From Deinococcus sp. KNUC1210 (lineage in GTDB: Bacteria > Deinococcota > Deinococci > Deinococcales > Deinococcaceae): 64,000 bases of DNA. Below are positions 34,081-43,432 of this stretch, in pieces. The notes below the pieces were generated by a model that had not been told where the DNA came from, searched no databases, and saw nothing but the letters and a program-made list of their open reading frames with translations. The stretch lies in assembly GCF_022344005.1 (NCBI RefSeq), contig NZ_CP092196.1, forward strand, positions 458,982 to 522,981, read 5' to 3'. Positions within the stretch are counted from its first letter, which is position 1; every line of letters starts with the position of its first letter. The position numbers and the translations under genes are program-made.

Positions 34081-36855
34081 CACCTGCCCAGCAACAACCG
34101 CCAGCTCCGGATCACGCCGCACCAGGCGTTGCCACACAGTCATCACGTGCTGCTGCTCCGTTACCGACAGCGAATGAGAGGGCGGCTGAAATGCAGCCTG
34201 AACGCGTTCGTAGACTAAGGTCCGAACGTCGTTGCGCCACGTCTGCAAGGGCACAGGCACCTCCCCGGTCCAGTTGGCATACACCGGCGCCTGATACACC
34301 TCCAGCAGCGTTTCCAGCGAACAGCCTTCCAGACGCTGGGTGTCGAAGCTGATCTGCCAGTCCCGCACGCTGAGCGTCCCACGACGGGTCAAGGCGGTTG
34401 GCCAGTCCGTCCGCGCCGAGAGCCATGTCCGGAGGCGCGAGAGGGCACTTTTTCGTGTCGACGCGCTTTCTTCCAGCATGCAGGTTTGGATCGTGCCGTT
34501 GTCGAGCGCACGCTGCCTGAGGAGCAGCATGAGCGGGAGGAGCAACATGCCGCGCACATGACTGGGTTTGTGATTGATCAGCACCTGAGGCTGGGCACAG
34601 CAGACCTGAACATGCACGACCGGTGCTCGGAGGAGGCCTTGGACTTGGTCGGGGAGTGTCAGGCCCTGAAGGGTGGCGTAACTTTGGATGGCCTGTGGGC
34701 CGACACGACGCTGGAGGGCGAGCAGTTCAGTATGCAGCAGCTGCGCATTGGGTTGCGCGCACGCCTCTCGAACCGTTGCCAGAATCTGCACCTCAAGCGG
34801 GAGCGAACGCGTGTCACGCCACGTGGGCAGTAAGATTCCATCGACGAACAGGTGATGCAGCAGGTGAACCCAGTCAGTCACGCCGACCTGATCACCGTAC
34901 TGCTCAGCCAACAGATCCAAATGAAGCGTTGTTGGCTGCGGTGCTAGCAACTCAAGAATCGCCAGCATCAACAGCAAATCACGATGCGCGACGTGATGGT
35001 GAAGCAGCACCGCATCCTGCGCCGCCTGGGTGGCATGGATATGCGCCCGGGTCAGATCGCCGAACCGGAGCGCGACATACGCACGGGCGGTACTCAGCAG
35101 CAGCACGCCCTCAGTGGTGCGGCCTTTGTCGGTCATCTCCGTTGCGCGTTCGAGACAGGTGTACGCGAGCTCGTGCTCCTGGTCATCCGCGTAATACCGA
35201 GCGAGTTCCGTCAGAACCAAAATCAAATCCGCGCTCGGCGGAAGCGTGTCAATGCTACTGACGACGATGGTTGCTTGGGCTCGCGCCGCGTCACGGACAC
35301 CTCGGAGGGCCGCCGTGATGGTGAGCGCTGTTCGGGCGAGCAACTCAGCCGTGTCGAGGGATCGTGACACCGTATTACCGATCACCTGCTGCGCCTGATA
35401 CTCGGCGTTCGTCGTGCTGGAGAGATGGAGATGGTCAGTGCGGGCCTGAGCGGCCAGGGCGAGCGCAAATTGTGCGCGAATCAGCGGATCGTGTTGGGAT
35501 TCTGGGTAGGTGAGCGCTCGTTGGAAATGCATGGTGGCCAGCTCCATCTGACCCATCCGTAAACGCATCCGCGCCAGCAGGACCAACGCACGAAATGGGT
35601 CAGTATTCGCTGCCAGGGCTGCTTCAGCATGCTCGAGACCGCGGAGCAGCTGGCCTGAATCGTACAAGCTGCTGGCAAGGGCTAAATACAGTGGATGGTG
35701 GGGTGGTGGGTCGAACTCGATCAGCTGAGGCAGCGCAGCCACCAGTTGTCCTCGGTCGGCCAGATCACAGGTCAGATCAACCAGCAGCTCCTGAGCTTGA
35801 GGGCGGTCACCTGCGGCCAGATACGTACTGGTGGCCGTTAACGGTCGTTCAATCCGCTGGACGCCAGCAAGCGCACGTTGTGCTGCGGCGTACTCTGATG
35901 GGTGATTCCGTAGTGCACGCAGCAGGACTTCACTAACAATGGGCAGCGGTTCAAAACTGCCGTCACCGAGGGGCTGGCAAGGGATGCCGTGTGTCTGCGT
36001 CTGTTTCAGCCAGCCGTCGCGGAGCTCCAGAGCAGACGCCGCAGGGTCATCGGCTCGCCATGTCGGCAGAAGACTGGCACGGCGGAGGGAGGGTAACCAC
36101 TGCTCATCGAGGGTATTCAAAAGATCTTCAACGAGATCCGCTGCGTCGTGAGCATGGGTTGAGAGCGCTACAGCGGCGGGCCATCCGGCAACGCGTTGAA
36201 TCTCGAGGTCACTCATGCCGAGTGCGCGCATGGCCTGTGGTGTGAGCGCGAGGTCGTGCTGCTGAATGGTATGGATGTTGAGCAGCGTTTTGAGGTTCCG
36301 GATGGGCAAGTCTGCCTCGGTCCGCATGGAGATGATCCAGCGCACACGCTGATGCTGGCGATTGCTGGTGAACTCCGGGGCGGCGAGCAGGTACGTAATG
36401 AGGAAGGCGCGGGATTCACTGTTAAGCAGGTGGGTGTTGTCGAGGAGGAACGTCAATGGTTGCTCTGGCACCATCTGCTGGGCGTACGTCAGGACGTTTT
36501 GACGAAGCGCTGCACCAAGCGCACCCACCTTGGCTGCTGGCCGCTGCAGTTCGTAGCTCAGTTGTGATTGTGACAAGCGGAGGGGGCCGAGTGCAGCTGT
36601 CATGCGCTGATGGATGTAGGCACTGATCGAATAGGCATCGGGATCCACTTCGGCAGCATTCAGATAGACCGTTGTGGTGGGGTGTCGCCGTTGTACTGCC
36701 ATCAAATAAGACGTCTTGCGGTAGCCTGCTGGCGCGACCATCGTGACGATATCAAGCTGCGGGTTAACGAGTAATGCCAAATTGGAATCAGGTGTATCAC
36801 CCTGGTCGCGATTTTCGGTTGACGACGCAAGGGTGTTGGAGAAATCCTTAGACAA
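34072..36855 (-). CDS. Large STAND/MalT-like regulator with TPR and C-terminal winged-helix region
   Basis: 927 residues. Near residue 40 is an altered P-loop, VAPAGYRKTSYL, where MalT-like ATPases have APAGYGKTTL, so one glycine is Arg but Lys-Thr is kept. A PLTFLLDNTHLLNS Walker-B-like strand and a WIISMRTEADLP sensor follow. The middle is a long TPR solenoid (for example LARMRLRMGQMELATMHFQRAL). The C-terminus (about 760-900) resembles a SARP/OmpR-type winged helix plus bacterial activator domain (TRKSALSRLRTWLSARTDWP, ...LEGCSLETLLEVYQAPVY). It should be a ligand-responsive transcription activator. A TATAGT box lies about 110 bp upstream. Confidence 0.75.
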   Translation of the reverse strand: MSKDFSNTLASSTENRDQGDTPDSNLALLVNPQLDIVTMVAPAGYRKTSYLMAVQRRHPTTTVYLNAAEVDPDAYSISAYIHQRMTAALGPLRLSQSQLSYELQRPAAKVGALGAALRQNVLTYAQQMVPEQPLTFLLDNTHLLNSESRAFLITYLLAAPEFTSNRQHQRVRWIISMRTEADLPIRNLKTLLNIHTIQQHDLALTPQAMRALGMSDLEIQRVAGWPAAVALSTHAHDAADLVEDLLNTLDEQWLPSLRRASLLPTWRADDPAASALELRDGWLKQTQTHGIPCQPLGDGSFEPLPIVSEVLLRALRNHPSEYAAAQRALAGVQRIERPLTATSTYLAAGDRPQAQELLVDLTCDLADRGQLVAALPQLIEFDPPPHHPLYLALASSLYDSGQLLRGLEHAEAALAANTDPFRALVLLARMRLRMGQMELATMHFQRALTYPESQHDPLIRAQFALALAAQARTDHLHLSSTTNAEYQAQQVIGNTVSRSLDTAELLARTALTITAALRGVRDAARAQATIVVSSIDTLPPSADLILVLTELARYYADDQEHELAYTCLERATEMTDKGRTTEGVLLLSTARAYVALRFGDLTRAHIHATQAAQDAVLLHHHVAHRDLLLMLAILELLAPQPTTLHLDLLAEQYGDQVGVTDWVHLLHHLFVDGILLPTWRDTRSLPLEVQILATVREACAQPNAQLLHTELLALQRRVGPQAIQSYATLQGLTLPDQVQGLLRAPVVHVQVCCAQPQVLINHKPSHVRGMLLLPLMLLLRQRALDNGTIQTCMLEESASTRKSALSRLRTWLSARTDWPTALTRRGTLSVRDWQISFDTQRLEGCSLETLLEVYQAPVYANWTGEVPVPLQTWRNDVRTLVYERVQAAFQPPSHSLSVTEQQHVMTVWQRLVRRDPELAVVAGQVSI

Positions 36856-37211
36856 CGTCGGTCACCTCGTCCACGTTTCATCGATCATCACAACGTCTGC
36901 GGTTGTGACCTGAGGAAGGCGTCGCGTTGTAAAGGTTAGGAAGGATGAGACGATGCCTCGATGACACATGGTTTCACTATAAAACGCTCATGGTTTAATC
37001 GGTTTACAGCGTGCTGGACAGTGTTTTGTCTGAATTTGTGGGCGCAGTAAACCGAGGGAGCGTCGAACTCTTCTCATGTTCGGTCCTCCCTCGGCGCGGT
37101 TTAAATTATCTGCAGCTACGGAATAGTTCGTAGATCGAGAATGACTGTGCGAAGGCACTCAGTCCTCTACCTTCAACAAATGCGACTGTGGAACAATGAA
37201 AGACTCCATTT
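36856..37211. other. Control region between two regulator genes
   Basis: 356 bp without a gene. It contains the promoter side of the 36855 regulator (TATAGT on the minus strand near 36978) and a terminator-like hairpin at 37050-37106. No further features seen. Confidence 0.4.
37050..37106 (-). terminator. Hairpin after the 415-aa regulator gene
   Basis: CCGAGGGAG and CTCCCTCGG pair across about 30 nt, followed on the minus strand by TTTAC. The loop is long, so it is a moderate terminator. Confidence 0.4.
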
Positions 37212-38459
37212 TTAATTTCTATTCTTGTTAGCGTTCAATAACTCTGGATACTTTTTATAAATGTCGCCAATTCTATCAGTAATGTACCCATCTCTTTTAT
37301 GGTCAGCTATTTGTTCGATCTGACTTAATATATTGCTGATGCTGTGCACAATGAATGGTGATTCTAGAATCTCGATGCTAAGATACTTGTCAATTATTTG
37401 CAGTGTTTGATCTGGCTGCGATTCTACCTTTACTTCAAGTTCTTCCAAGTCCGTTATAGTTTCATAATCATGATCGAGCTGGTAGCCATGCGATGCGACA
37501 TTTTTAATAAATTCAGCGTGGAAAGTCTGCCTTGCTTGCATTACGATGCCGCGAATCGTCCGAAGACTTTTTCCAGGTAAGGCTGATTCAACGATATCCT
37601 GTGCACTAAGTGGTACTTCCTTATTAATTGATAAGAAGGCCATGAAAATTGCACTACTATAACTAGCGTATTTGTTTATCTTTTTAGGAGTGCCGTCGAG
37701 TGTAATCCTACCCTCTAAAACACTAATACGCAGCAAAGGTTTTTGCCTACGTCGCTCAAACAGAAGACCTCGTACGCCTTGATGAGTCTCCCACTTCTTA
37801 ATTATTCTCTCGTGTTGTTCCGTAAGGGACTTCTGACTAACTGAAAGTTGAATCAGAACTTCCACAATCTCTCGCTGGTCTTGCGACATATTCCCGACAA
37901 GAGTTTTAGCTATTGTGTCTTTCTTTATTTTTAAAAGTGTCAACGCAGCTTCAAAAAACAGTATCTGAAATATCTCAGGATGGTCTGTATGGACGATACC
38001 AGGCGCATCTTTCGGTGGCCAAATGAGGGTGCCTATAGCTAACGACGGGAGATGAGTGCAAAAATCTTCCCACATCAAGAAAGAATCCGGTGTTTTGATA
38101 TCATTGATAGCCAGTCCAAGATCAAAAACAGCATTTACTTCGTTGATATGCCAATATCGAGTTGCATTATAGAGATGCTCGGTTATGTTATGATCATCCG
38201 TACCAAGTCCCAAGCGGGTTTCTGCAATGCTTCGGAACAAAGTGATATAAATATCCATAAGACGATCATTGTATAAATGCCATGGTGGTCTCAGCGCTTT
38301 GACCGGAACAGCTTCTCCTGTCCAGAAGATTCGTGCCCAATCAGGTGTACTAGGAAGCGGCAACATTTCGAGAACACGCTCATACTGTCCCTGGAGCACC
38401 GCGTTCTGCGCCTCTGAAAAGATTGGCGAGGGCTGCATGGTCATATCAAGATCATACAA
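37212..38459 (-). CDS. Probable winged-helix regulator, 415 aa
   Basis: Starts MYDLDMTMQPSPIFSEAQ, followed by a helical N-terminal part (LQGQYERVLEMLPLPSTPDW) similar in pattern to the TPR regulators at 39575 and 41600. Residues about 240-330 carry a possible SARP-like DNA-binding domain: RISVLEGRITLDGTPKKINK, then IFMAFLSINKEVPLSAQDIV, LRTIRGIVMQARQTFHAEFI and SHGYQLDHDY at the wing. The AT content is high compared with the pilus genes. It lies in line with the HD-GYP gene (34-bp gap), so both may be co-expressed. Confidence 0.6.
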   Translation of the reverse strand: MYDLDMTMQPSPIFSEAQNAVLQGQYERVLEMLPLPSTPDWARIFWTGEAVPVKALRPPWHLYNDRLMDIYITLFRSIAETRLGLGTDDHNITEHLYNATRYWHINEVNAVFDLGLAINDIKTPDSFLMWEDFCTHLPSLAIGTLIWPPKDAPGIVHTDHPEIFQILFFEAALTLLKIKKDTIAKTLVGNMSQDQREIVEVLIQLSVSQKSLTEQHERIIKKWETHQGVRGLLFERRRQKPLLRISVLEGRITLDGTPKKINKYASYSSAIFMAFLSINKEVPLSAQDIVESALPGKSLRTIRGIVMQARQTFHAEFIKNVASHGYQLDHDYETITDLEELEVKVESQPDQTLQIIDKYLSIEILESPFIVHSISNILSQIEQIADHKRDGYITDRIGDIYKKYPELLNANKNRN

Positions 38460-38492
38460 CGCTGGACTGTCGTGTTCTGAATCAATCGTCGA

Positions 38493-39158
38493 CTAAAGCT
38501 TCTTACCACCCGTATGATGAAGTGGATCAAGATCGAGCGTATCAAGCGCCCACACGGATAATGGATCAAATAAGGTGCCTGTGAACTTTTTCAAATACAC
38601 CATCGCCTCAGTATGGGTCCAAGCAACCCGATACGGCCTTGCATTCGTCAAGGCATCATAGACATCGGCCACTGAAAGCACTCGGGCTAATCGAGGGATT
38701 TGAAGTCCCGACAGACCGTAAGGATAGCCTTCACCATTGTATGCCTCATGGTGATGCAATATTGCTTTAATCACTTCTGGCTCGATGTCTTTTAAATTTA
38801 GGGCAAGACGCGCCCCAAACTCAGGATGTTTTTCAATTGCAACGCGCTCCTCATCATTGAGTGGACCGCATTTGCTCAGAATGTTTTCAGCGACAAGCGC
38901 TTTGCCAATGTCGTGCAGTAAGCCAGCACGCAGGGCAATTTGACGCTCCGCTGGAGTGTTCAATGCATTCAGTCGCTCGCAGAGGGCAAGCGTGAGGAAC
39001 ATGACTCTCGGGAAGTGCCCATCATCAACAATGCCGAGTGAACCCATCCATCGCATCAGATACGCCACTTCAATCTGTTCCTGTGGCGATAAGACACTGG
39101 CAGCCTGGCTTTGTAACACAGGCGGCGCGATGAAGGAAGGTCTCAGCACTGGCATCAC
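38493..39158 (-). CDS. HD-GYP domain phosphodiesterase-like protein
   Basis: 221 residues, nearly all HD-GYP: LLHDIGKALVAENIL, then EKHPEFGARLA, HHHEAYNGEGYPYGLSG (canonical HHExxDGxGYP with Asp replaced by Asn), and SVADVYDALTNARPYR. The family cleaves cyclic di-GMP, a signal that governs type IV pili. It follows two small genes of the same strand with gaps of 1 and -4 bp, so it is the third gene of a compact operon. Second HD-GYP in the window. Confidence 0.85.
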   Translation of the reverse strand: MMPVLRPSFIAPPVLQSQAASVLSPQEQIEVAYLMRWMGSLGIVDDGHFPRVMFLTLALCERLNALNTPAERQIALRAGLLHDIGKALVAENILSKCGPLNDEERVAIEKHPEFGARLALNLKDIEPEVIKAILHHHEAYNGEGYPYGLSGLQIPRLARVLSVADVYDALTNARPYRVAWTHTEAMVYLKKFTGTLFDPLSVWALDTLDLDPLHHTGGKKL

Positions 39159-39159
39159 T

Positions 39160-39348
39160 CTATTCCAGTCCGTAGTTCAGAGCGTAACGGTCCTGAGTCA
39201 TCATTTTGAAGCCCAGGCTATCGATTTTTGCATTCAAACTGTCGAACTGCCGAGGAAGCGGTGCACTCCGCAATTCTGAATTTGTGGGTGCGTAGTGCTT
39301 TGAGGAGGCAGGCTGATTGCGTTCACTGGGGCTGGTGGGGTGACTCAT
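39160..39348 (-). CDS. Small hypothetical protein, 62 aa
   Basis: Hydrophilic, starting MSHPTSPSERNQPASSKHYA and ending with a helical DSLNAKIDSLGFKMMTQDRY. It has no signal peptide. It overlaps the preceding small exported peptide gene by 4 bp and ends 1 bp before the HD-GYP start, which argues for a real gene. Function unknown. Confidence 0.5.
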   Translation of the reverse strand: MSHPTSPSERNQPASSKHYAPTNSELRSAPLPRQFDSLNAKIDSLGFKMMTQDRYALNYGLE

Positions 39349-39551
39349 TTGCCGACTCCATTCGTTGCAGGTGTCGTAATGGCAATGGTGGCATCAGTCT
39401 GTCCAACGATGGTGGTTCCGGTTGGGCAGAGTACACGTTCGGGACTCGGGAAGCCGACGCCACCCGCATCAACTGATCCAAGGAATGTTAGGAGCAGTGC
39501 ACCCACGAACGTCCGCTGAGCCAGTACACTTTTGGAAGACTTAAGATTCAT
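39345..39551 (-). CDS. Small exported peptide, divergent from a TPR regulator
   Basis: 68 residues from the second ATG (39551). TAGAAT lies exactly 6 nt before that ATG, so a leaderless mRNA is likely; the first ATG at 39557 would lie inside that promoter spacing. A signal peptide (QRTFVGALLLTFLGSVDAGG) leaves a mature part of about 40 residues with one Cys (ERVLCPTG) and a TIVGQTDATIAITTP strand, ending in PATNGVGK. Small exported peptides next to TPR regulators can be secreted signals in Gram-positive systems; here that is only a hypothesis. Confidence 0.5.
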   Translation of the reverse strand: MNLKSSKSVLAQRTFVGALLLTFLGSVDAGGVGFPSPERVLCPTGTTIVGQTDATIAITTPATNGVGK

Positions 39552-39574
39552 GAACATATTCTAGGAGGTGATCT

Positions 39575-41497
39575 GTGCAACATCTGGACACTACAAAAAA
39601 CCTGTGCCAGACGGCATTTCAACGAGGCGACTATGCTCAGGTTATTGAAATGTTCGAAAAAATGTCCAGATCATCTGTGCTAAATCTGTCAGATCAGACG
39701 CTGTATGGTATTGCGCTTCTGCGCAGTGGTGACCTTCTGCGAGCGGAGCCGCTCCTTCACACAGCCGCTGAGATGGGTCATGCAGAAGCAGCCGTGGAAT
39801 ATGCAAACCTCTTACGGGCGACTGGGAACCAAGAGCGAGCAGCGAGTCAATTGACGCTTCTTCTCCCTTCGTTGAGTGGCGAGCTGCGCTACCGTGCGCT
39901 TCGCTGGCTGGGAATCTGCGAGAATATGCTTGGGCAAGCGGAAGGTCTTAAGCATCTTGAAGAGGCGCGCATTGGCTACATCCATCTTGGTGATACCGAG
40001 ATGGCCGCACGAATAACTCAAGCGATTTCGACAATGTACGCGATGTCCGGACGGCACCGCGAAGCACTGCAACTGCTGAATGGTGCTCTGCCTGTTTTGG
40101 AAGAGCAGCCAAACCAGCGGCCATATCTCGCAGGATTAGCGACGTTAGCAGATCTGCAACTCGATACCCACTTATATGTGGAAGCTCAGGCGACGCTCTC
40201 GCGGGCGCTGCTGCTTGCTCGTGAGCTTGGTGCCCACTGGCAATGGCGTCGGTTGATGCTGATCAATGTGCTGGTCGCGCTGTTGCGGGGAGACATCGGC
40301 CACTTTTTGGAATTGATTCCTCCCACGATGGAAGCTGCGGAAGCAGCCAATGACACTGCGGTGTTGGAGTTCCTCTCGATTTGGCTCGCTGACCATCACA
40401 GCCGTCTGGGTGAGCAGGGCCAGGCGGTCAGGATCATGGCCACCTTGTACCAGCGCGTACAAGCCCCAAGTTTGCATGTGGAGATCGCAGAAGCAGTGTT
40501 GGCGCGGCGCCGTGGCGATTTTCACGGCTCTTACCGACGCCTCAAAGAACTACAGCGCAAGGCCATCGAGCTCAACACACCCGATCAGGCGATTCGTGCT
40601 TCTCTTCAGGCACTGTATGCCCTCTATCAAATGAAGGACTTCGGACGTGTCAACCAAGAGTTGCCTGGCGTTCTGACGGAAATCATCCGGTTGGGAATAC
40701 GTGGGGGTCCAGTCGCCCTGCGGCCTGACATGGCTGAACTGAGCGAGCTTTTTATGTATGCGCAAGGACATCCTCCCAGCGCTCCACTTCTCGCTGGTAT
40801 CTTGAGTGAAACGTCAGAATGGTTAGGAGCCGATGCAGGGCTCTTCACGAGTGGCCCAATTGTCGAATTAATGACGCTCAAGCAGATCCTGGTCGTCAAG
40901 GACGGCATACCGCATCCGATGCCAGGCATCCAGGGACGTACTGCGGTCACAGTGCTGCTGTACATCACATTGCATCCTGATTGCACCTTGGATGAATTGC
41001 AGACGGCGTTGCAGCCAGATAAAACTCCAGAGGCAGGTTCCAGGGTGATTCGCCGAGCCTTGACGGCGCTTGAGACGACCCTAGGGAAGATCGTTCAGAA
41101 AGGGGGCACGTATCACGAACCGACGTTCCGAGTCTCTCCGAAAGTGAGCATCAGTACCGACCACCAATTGGTGCTTCAGCGGGCCTCAGAGGGAAATGTT
41201 GTTGGAATGTTAGCTGCGTACAAAGGAGAATTCCTGCCTGGACTGGACGATAACGAATGGGTTCAGGAGATTCGGGACACCTTGGCGGCCAGTGTACGTG
41301 CTGCCATCGAACCAGCGCTCACGGAAGCTGAACTCGCTGGGCAGTATCCACAGGTTGTCCGGCTCTGTACACAGGCTCTTCGCGTGTTGCCGGGTGATTT
41401 GGAACTTATGACGCGCAGGATTGCTGCTGCCCAGCAAGCATCAATGACGGTCGAACTTGCCAAGTTTCAGAGTGAGCTCAAGCACTCGTTGAATTGA
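39575..41497 (+). CDS. TPR regulator with SARP-like DNA-binding C-terminus (copy 1)
   Basis: 640 residues from GTG 39575, which follows an unusually complete ribosome site AGGAGGTGATC. The first 400 residues are TPR helices (YGIALLRSGDLLRAEPLLHT, then EAAVEYANLLRATGNQERAA). Residues about 450-580 form a winged-helix and activator-like domain: VTVLLYITLHPDCTLDELQTA, then SRVIRRALTALETTLGKIV, and AAYKGEFLPGLDDNEWVQEI, where SARP proteins have YxGxLLPGxxxxW. It is a close paralogue of the gene at 41600 and is divergent, by 23 bp, from the small exported peptide at 39551. Confidence 0.75.
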   Translation: MQHLDTTKNLCQTAFQRGDYAQVIEMFEKMSRSSVLNLSDQTLYGIALLRSGDLLRAEPLLHTAAEMGHAEAAVEYANLLRATGNQERAASQLTLLLPSLSGELRYRALRWLGICENMLGQAEGLKHLEEARIGYIHLGDTEMAARITQAISTMYAMSGRHREALQLLNGALPVLEEQPNQRPYLAGLATLADLQLDTHLYVEAQATLSRALLLARELGAHWQWRRLMLINVLVALLRGDIGHFLELIPPTMEAAEAANDTAVLEFLSIWLADHHSRLGEQGQAVRIMATLYQRVQAPSLHVEIAEAVLARRRGDFHGSYRRLKELQRKAIELNTPDQAIRASLQALYALYQMKDFGRVNQELPGVLTEIIRLGIRGGPVALRPDMAELSELFMYAQGHPPSAPLLAGILSETSEWLGADAGLFTSGPIVELMTLKQILVVKDGIPHPMPGIQGRTAVTVLLYITLHPDCTLDELQTALQPDKTPEAGSRVIRRALTALETTLGKIVQKGGTYHEPTFRVSPKVSISTDHQLVLQRASEGNVVGMLAAYKGEFLPGLDDNEWVQEIRDTLAASVRAAIEPALTEAELAGQYPQVVRLCTQALRVLPGDLELMTRRIAAAQQASMTVELAKFQSELKHSLN

Positions 41498-41556
41498 GCA
41501 GGCGTAACATCATTTTTATATACACTTTTTAACTCCTTGCTTTTAAAAGGGACTGT

Positions 41557-41592
41557 ATGATGCCATTTGCGGACAGCGTTCGGAGGCTTTAA
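41557..41592 (+). CDS. Possible 11-codon leader peptide
   Basis: ATGATG...TAA encodes MMPFADSVRRL and ends 8 nt before the regulator ATG at 41600. The CGGAGG ribosome site of the regulator lies inside it, so translation could be coupled. Confidence 0.3.
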   Translation: MMPFADSVRRL

Positions 41593-41599
41593 AAATCAG

Positions 41600-43354
41600 A
41601 TGAATGTTTCGTTACAGCAGGCATTTGACAACGGGAACTACACCTCGGTTCTAGAGGCGTTGGCGTCTGCGGCTGCCATCCGGGTGCTGACACTTGAAGA
41701 GCAGGTAATGCATGGCATCGCGTTGCTCCGGAGCGGTGACTTCATTGCTGCGCAGCCTGTGCTGGAACAGGCAGCGATCCACGGGAGCCAGGAAGCGGCC
41801 GTCGAGTATGCAAATGCATTGCGTGCCTCAGGGCGTCCTGAGCGCGCAGCGCATCACCTGAGTGCACTTCTGCCCCAGCTTCAAGGTGAACTGCGTTATC
41901 GCGCACTCAGATGGCTCGGCTCCTGTCAAGAATTCCTGGGGGTGCCGGACGGCTGGAAATTAGTTGAGGAAGCACGCCTTGGATACCTTGCGCTCGGTCA
42001 CACGGAAATGGTGGCGCGGCTCAACACCACGCTTGCCGCACTCTATTGCTTCCGGGGAAGATTAAAGGAAGCAGATCAGCTGCTAAAATGGGCGCTTCCC
42101 ATCTTGGAGAATCATCCAAATAAAGCGCCTTTTTTGACTGCTCTGTCGACTTTAGCTGATTTACAGCTGGAAATGCGCTGTTATCATGAAGCGCGAGAAA
42201 CAGTGCAGAACGGTCTTGCATTGGCGCGTGAAGTTCGTTCTCAGTATAATGAGCGGCGACTTTACATGATTAGCGGATTAGTTGATTATTTTCTTGGAGA
42301 GACTGGAAAATTCGTAAAGATAATGATCTCTTCGATTCAACACGCTGAACAGGCATATGACATACTAGTTCTTGAAACAGCTGTCGGGTTACTCGCAGAT
42401 CATTATAGTCGGATGGGTGACCATGCTGAGGCAGTAAGGGTGCTCATGCGGTTGTACCACCAGCAGCAGGCCCAGATGTCCTCCCTGTCCGTTCGAGTGG
42501 TTGAAGCGATGATGGCCCGGCGGCGAGGAGATTTAGCAGGATCATACCAAACGCTGATGGCCTTAAAGCTCCAAGCGGAACAACAAAATAGACCCGATCA
42601 AGCAATGAGGGCTGGGCTGCAAGCAATGTATTCACTCTATAAAATGCGTCATTTTGAGCGCCTAAATGATGAGCTTTCAAATCTTTTAATGGAGTTCTCC
42701 CGATTAGGGATCATCGATGGTCCATTTGCTCTCAGACTAGATTTTCCTGAAATAGCTGATCTTTTGGTTTATATAAACGAGTGTACTCCAGATATACCCT
42801 GGCTTGCTGAAGTATTGAGTCAGTTGAGCGACGCTCTAGGTGCCGATATAGCGTTACTCGCTCCTGCAACAACAGTCCATCTGCGAACGTTCGGTCAACT
42901 TTGGATCGTGGCAGGTGGTGTACCCGCAGATACTTCCAAGCCAAACTATCGAAATATTGTTCTGTTGCTTGCATATCTTTCTCAGCACTCCCATGCCAGT
43001 GCCCACCAAATCCAACAAGACTTATTCTCAGAAATGAGTCATGAAATGGGAATGCGCTATGTATTTCATACTGTTGCAGATCTCCTGGAATCGCTAGGGC
43101 CGCTCTTAGAAAGAGGGGGCGACTACCAAATGCCTACTTATACTTTATCTCATAAAGTGACCTTAACGAGTGACTTTCAGCAGTTTTTTGAGCGGATTGA
43201 AATGCGAGATAGAGAAGGAGCACAAGAGCTATACCATGGACAATTTCTTGAGGGAATTCATGGAAGCCGATGGGTCGATGAAATGCGCAGACAATTGGCG
43301 GCACACTTAGCCGCAGTACCAAAACGTGCGCTGGATGAATGGGCGATCCACTGA
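41600..43354 (+). CDS. TPR regulator with SARP-like C-terminus (copy 2)
   Basis: 584 residues. It is paralogous to the preceding gene through its length: GIALLRSGDFIAAQPVLEQA, EAAVEYANALRASGRPERAA, GELRYRALRWLGSCQEFLG in the TPR part. The C-terminal domain (LLLAYLSQHSHASAHQIQQD, then ERGGDYQMPTY and LYHGQFLEGIHGSRWVDEMR) has LPG replaced by LEG. It is lower in GC than copy 1. Tandem duplication with divergence suggests two related inputs or targets. Start chosen at ATG 41600 after CGGAGG. Confidence 0.72.
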   Translation: MNVSLQQAFDNGNYTSVLEALASAAAIRVLTLEEQVMHGIALLRSGDFIAAQPVLEQAAIHGSQEAAVEYANALRASGRPERAAHHLSALLPQLQGELRYRALRWLGSCQEFLGVPDGWKLVEEARLGYLALGHTEMVARLNTTLAALYCFRGRLKEADQLLKWALPILENHPNKAPFLTALSTLADLQLEMRCYHEARETVQNGLALAREVRSQYNERRLYMISGLVDYFLGETGKFVKIMISSIQHAEQAYDILVLETAVGLLADHYSRMGDHAEAVRVLMRLYHQQQAQMSSLSVRVVEAMMARRRGDLAGSYQTLMALKLQAEQQNRPDQAMRAGLQAMYSLYKMRHFERLNDELSNLLMEFSRLGIIDGPFALRLDFPEIADLLVYINECTPDIPWLAEVLSQLSDALGADIALLAPATTVHLRTFGQLWIVAGGVPADTSKPNYRNIVLLLAYLSQHSHASAHQIQQDLFSEMSHEMGMRYVFHTVADLLESLGPLLERGGDYQMPTYTLSHKVTLTSDFQQFFERIEMRDREGAQELYHGQFLEGIHGSRWVDEMRRQLAAHLAAVPKRALDEWAIH

Positions 43355-43380
43355 TCGATGACAACTTATTAATATCTGTA

Positions 43381-43410
43381 GTAACTGCTCAGCGCGTGCT
43401 AAGCAGTTAC
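43381..43410 (+). terminator. Weak hairpin after the second TPR regulator
   Basis: GTAACTGCT, 12 nt, AGCAGTTAC: a 9-bp perfect stem, no T-run. It sits between convergent genes. Confidence 0.35.
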
Positions 43411-43432
43411 GAACAAGGAGGGAGCGAGAGTT

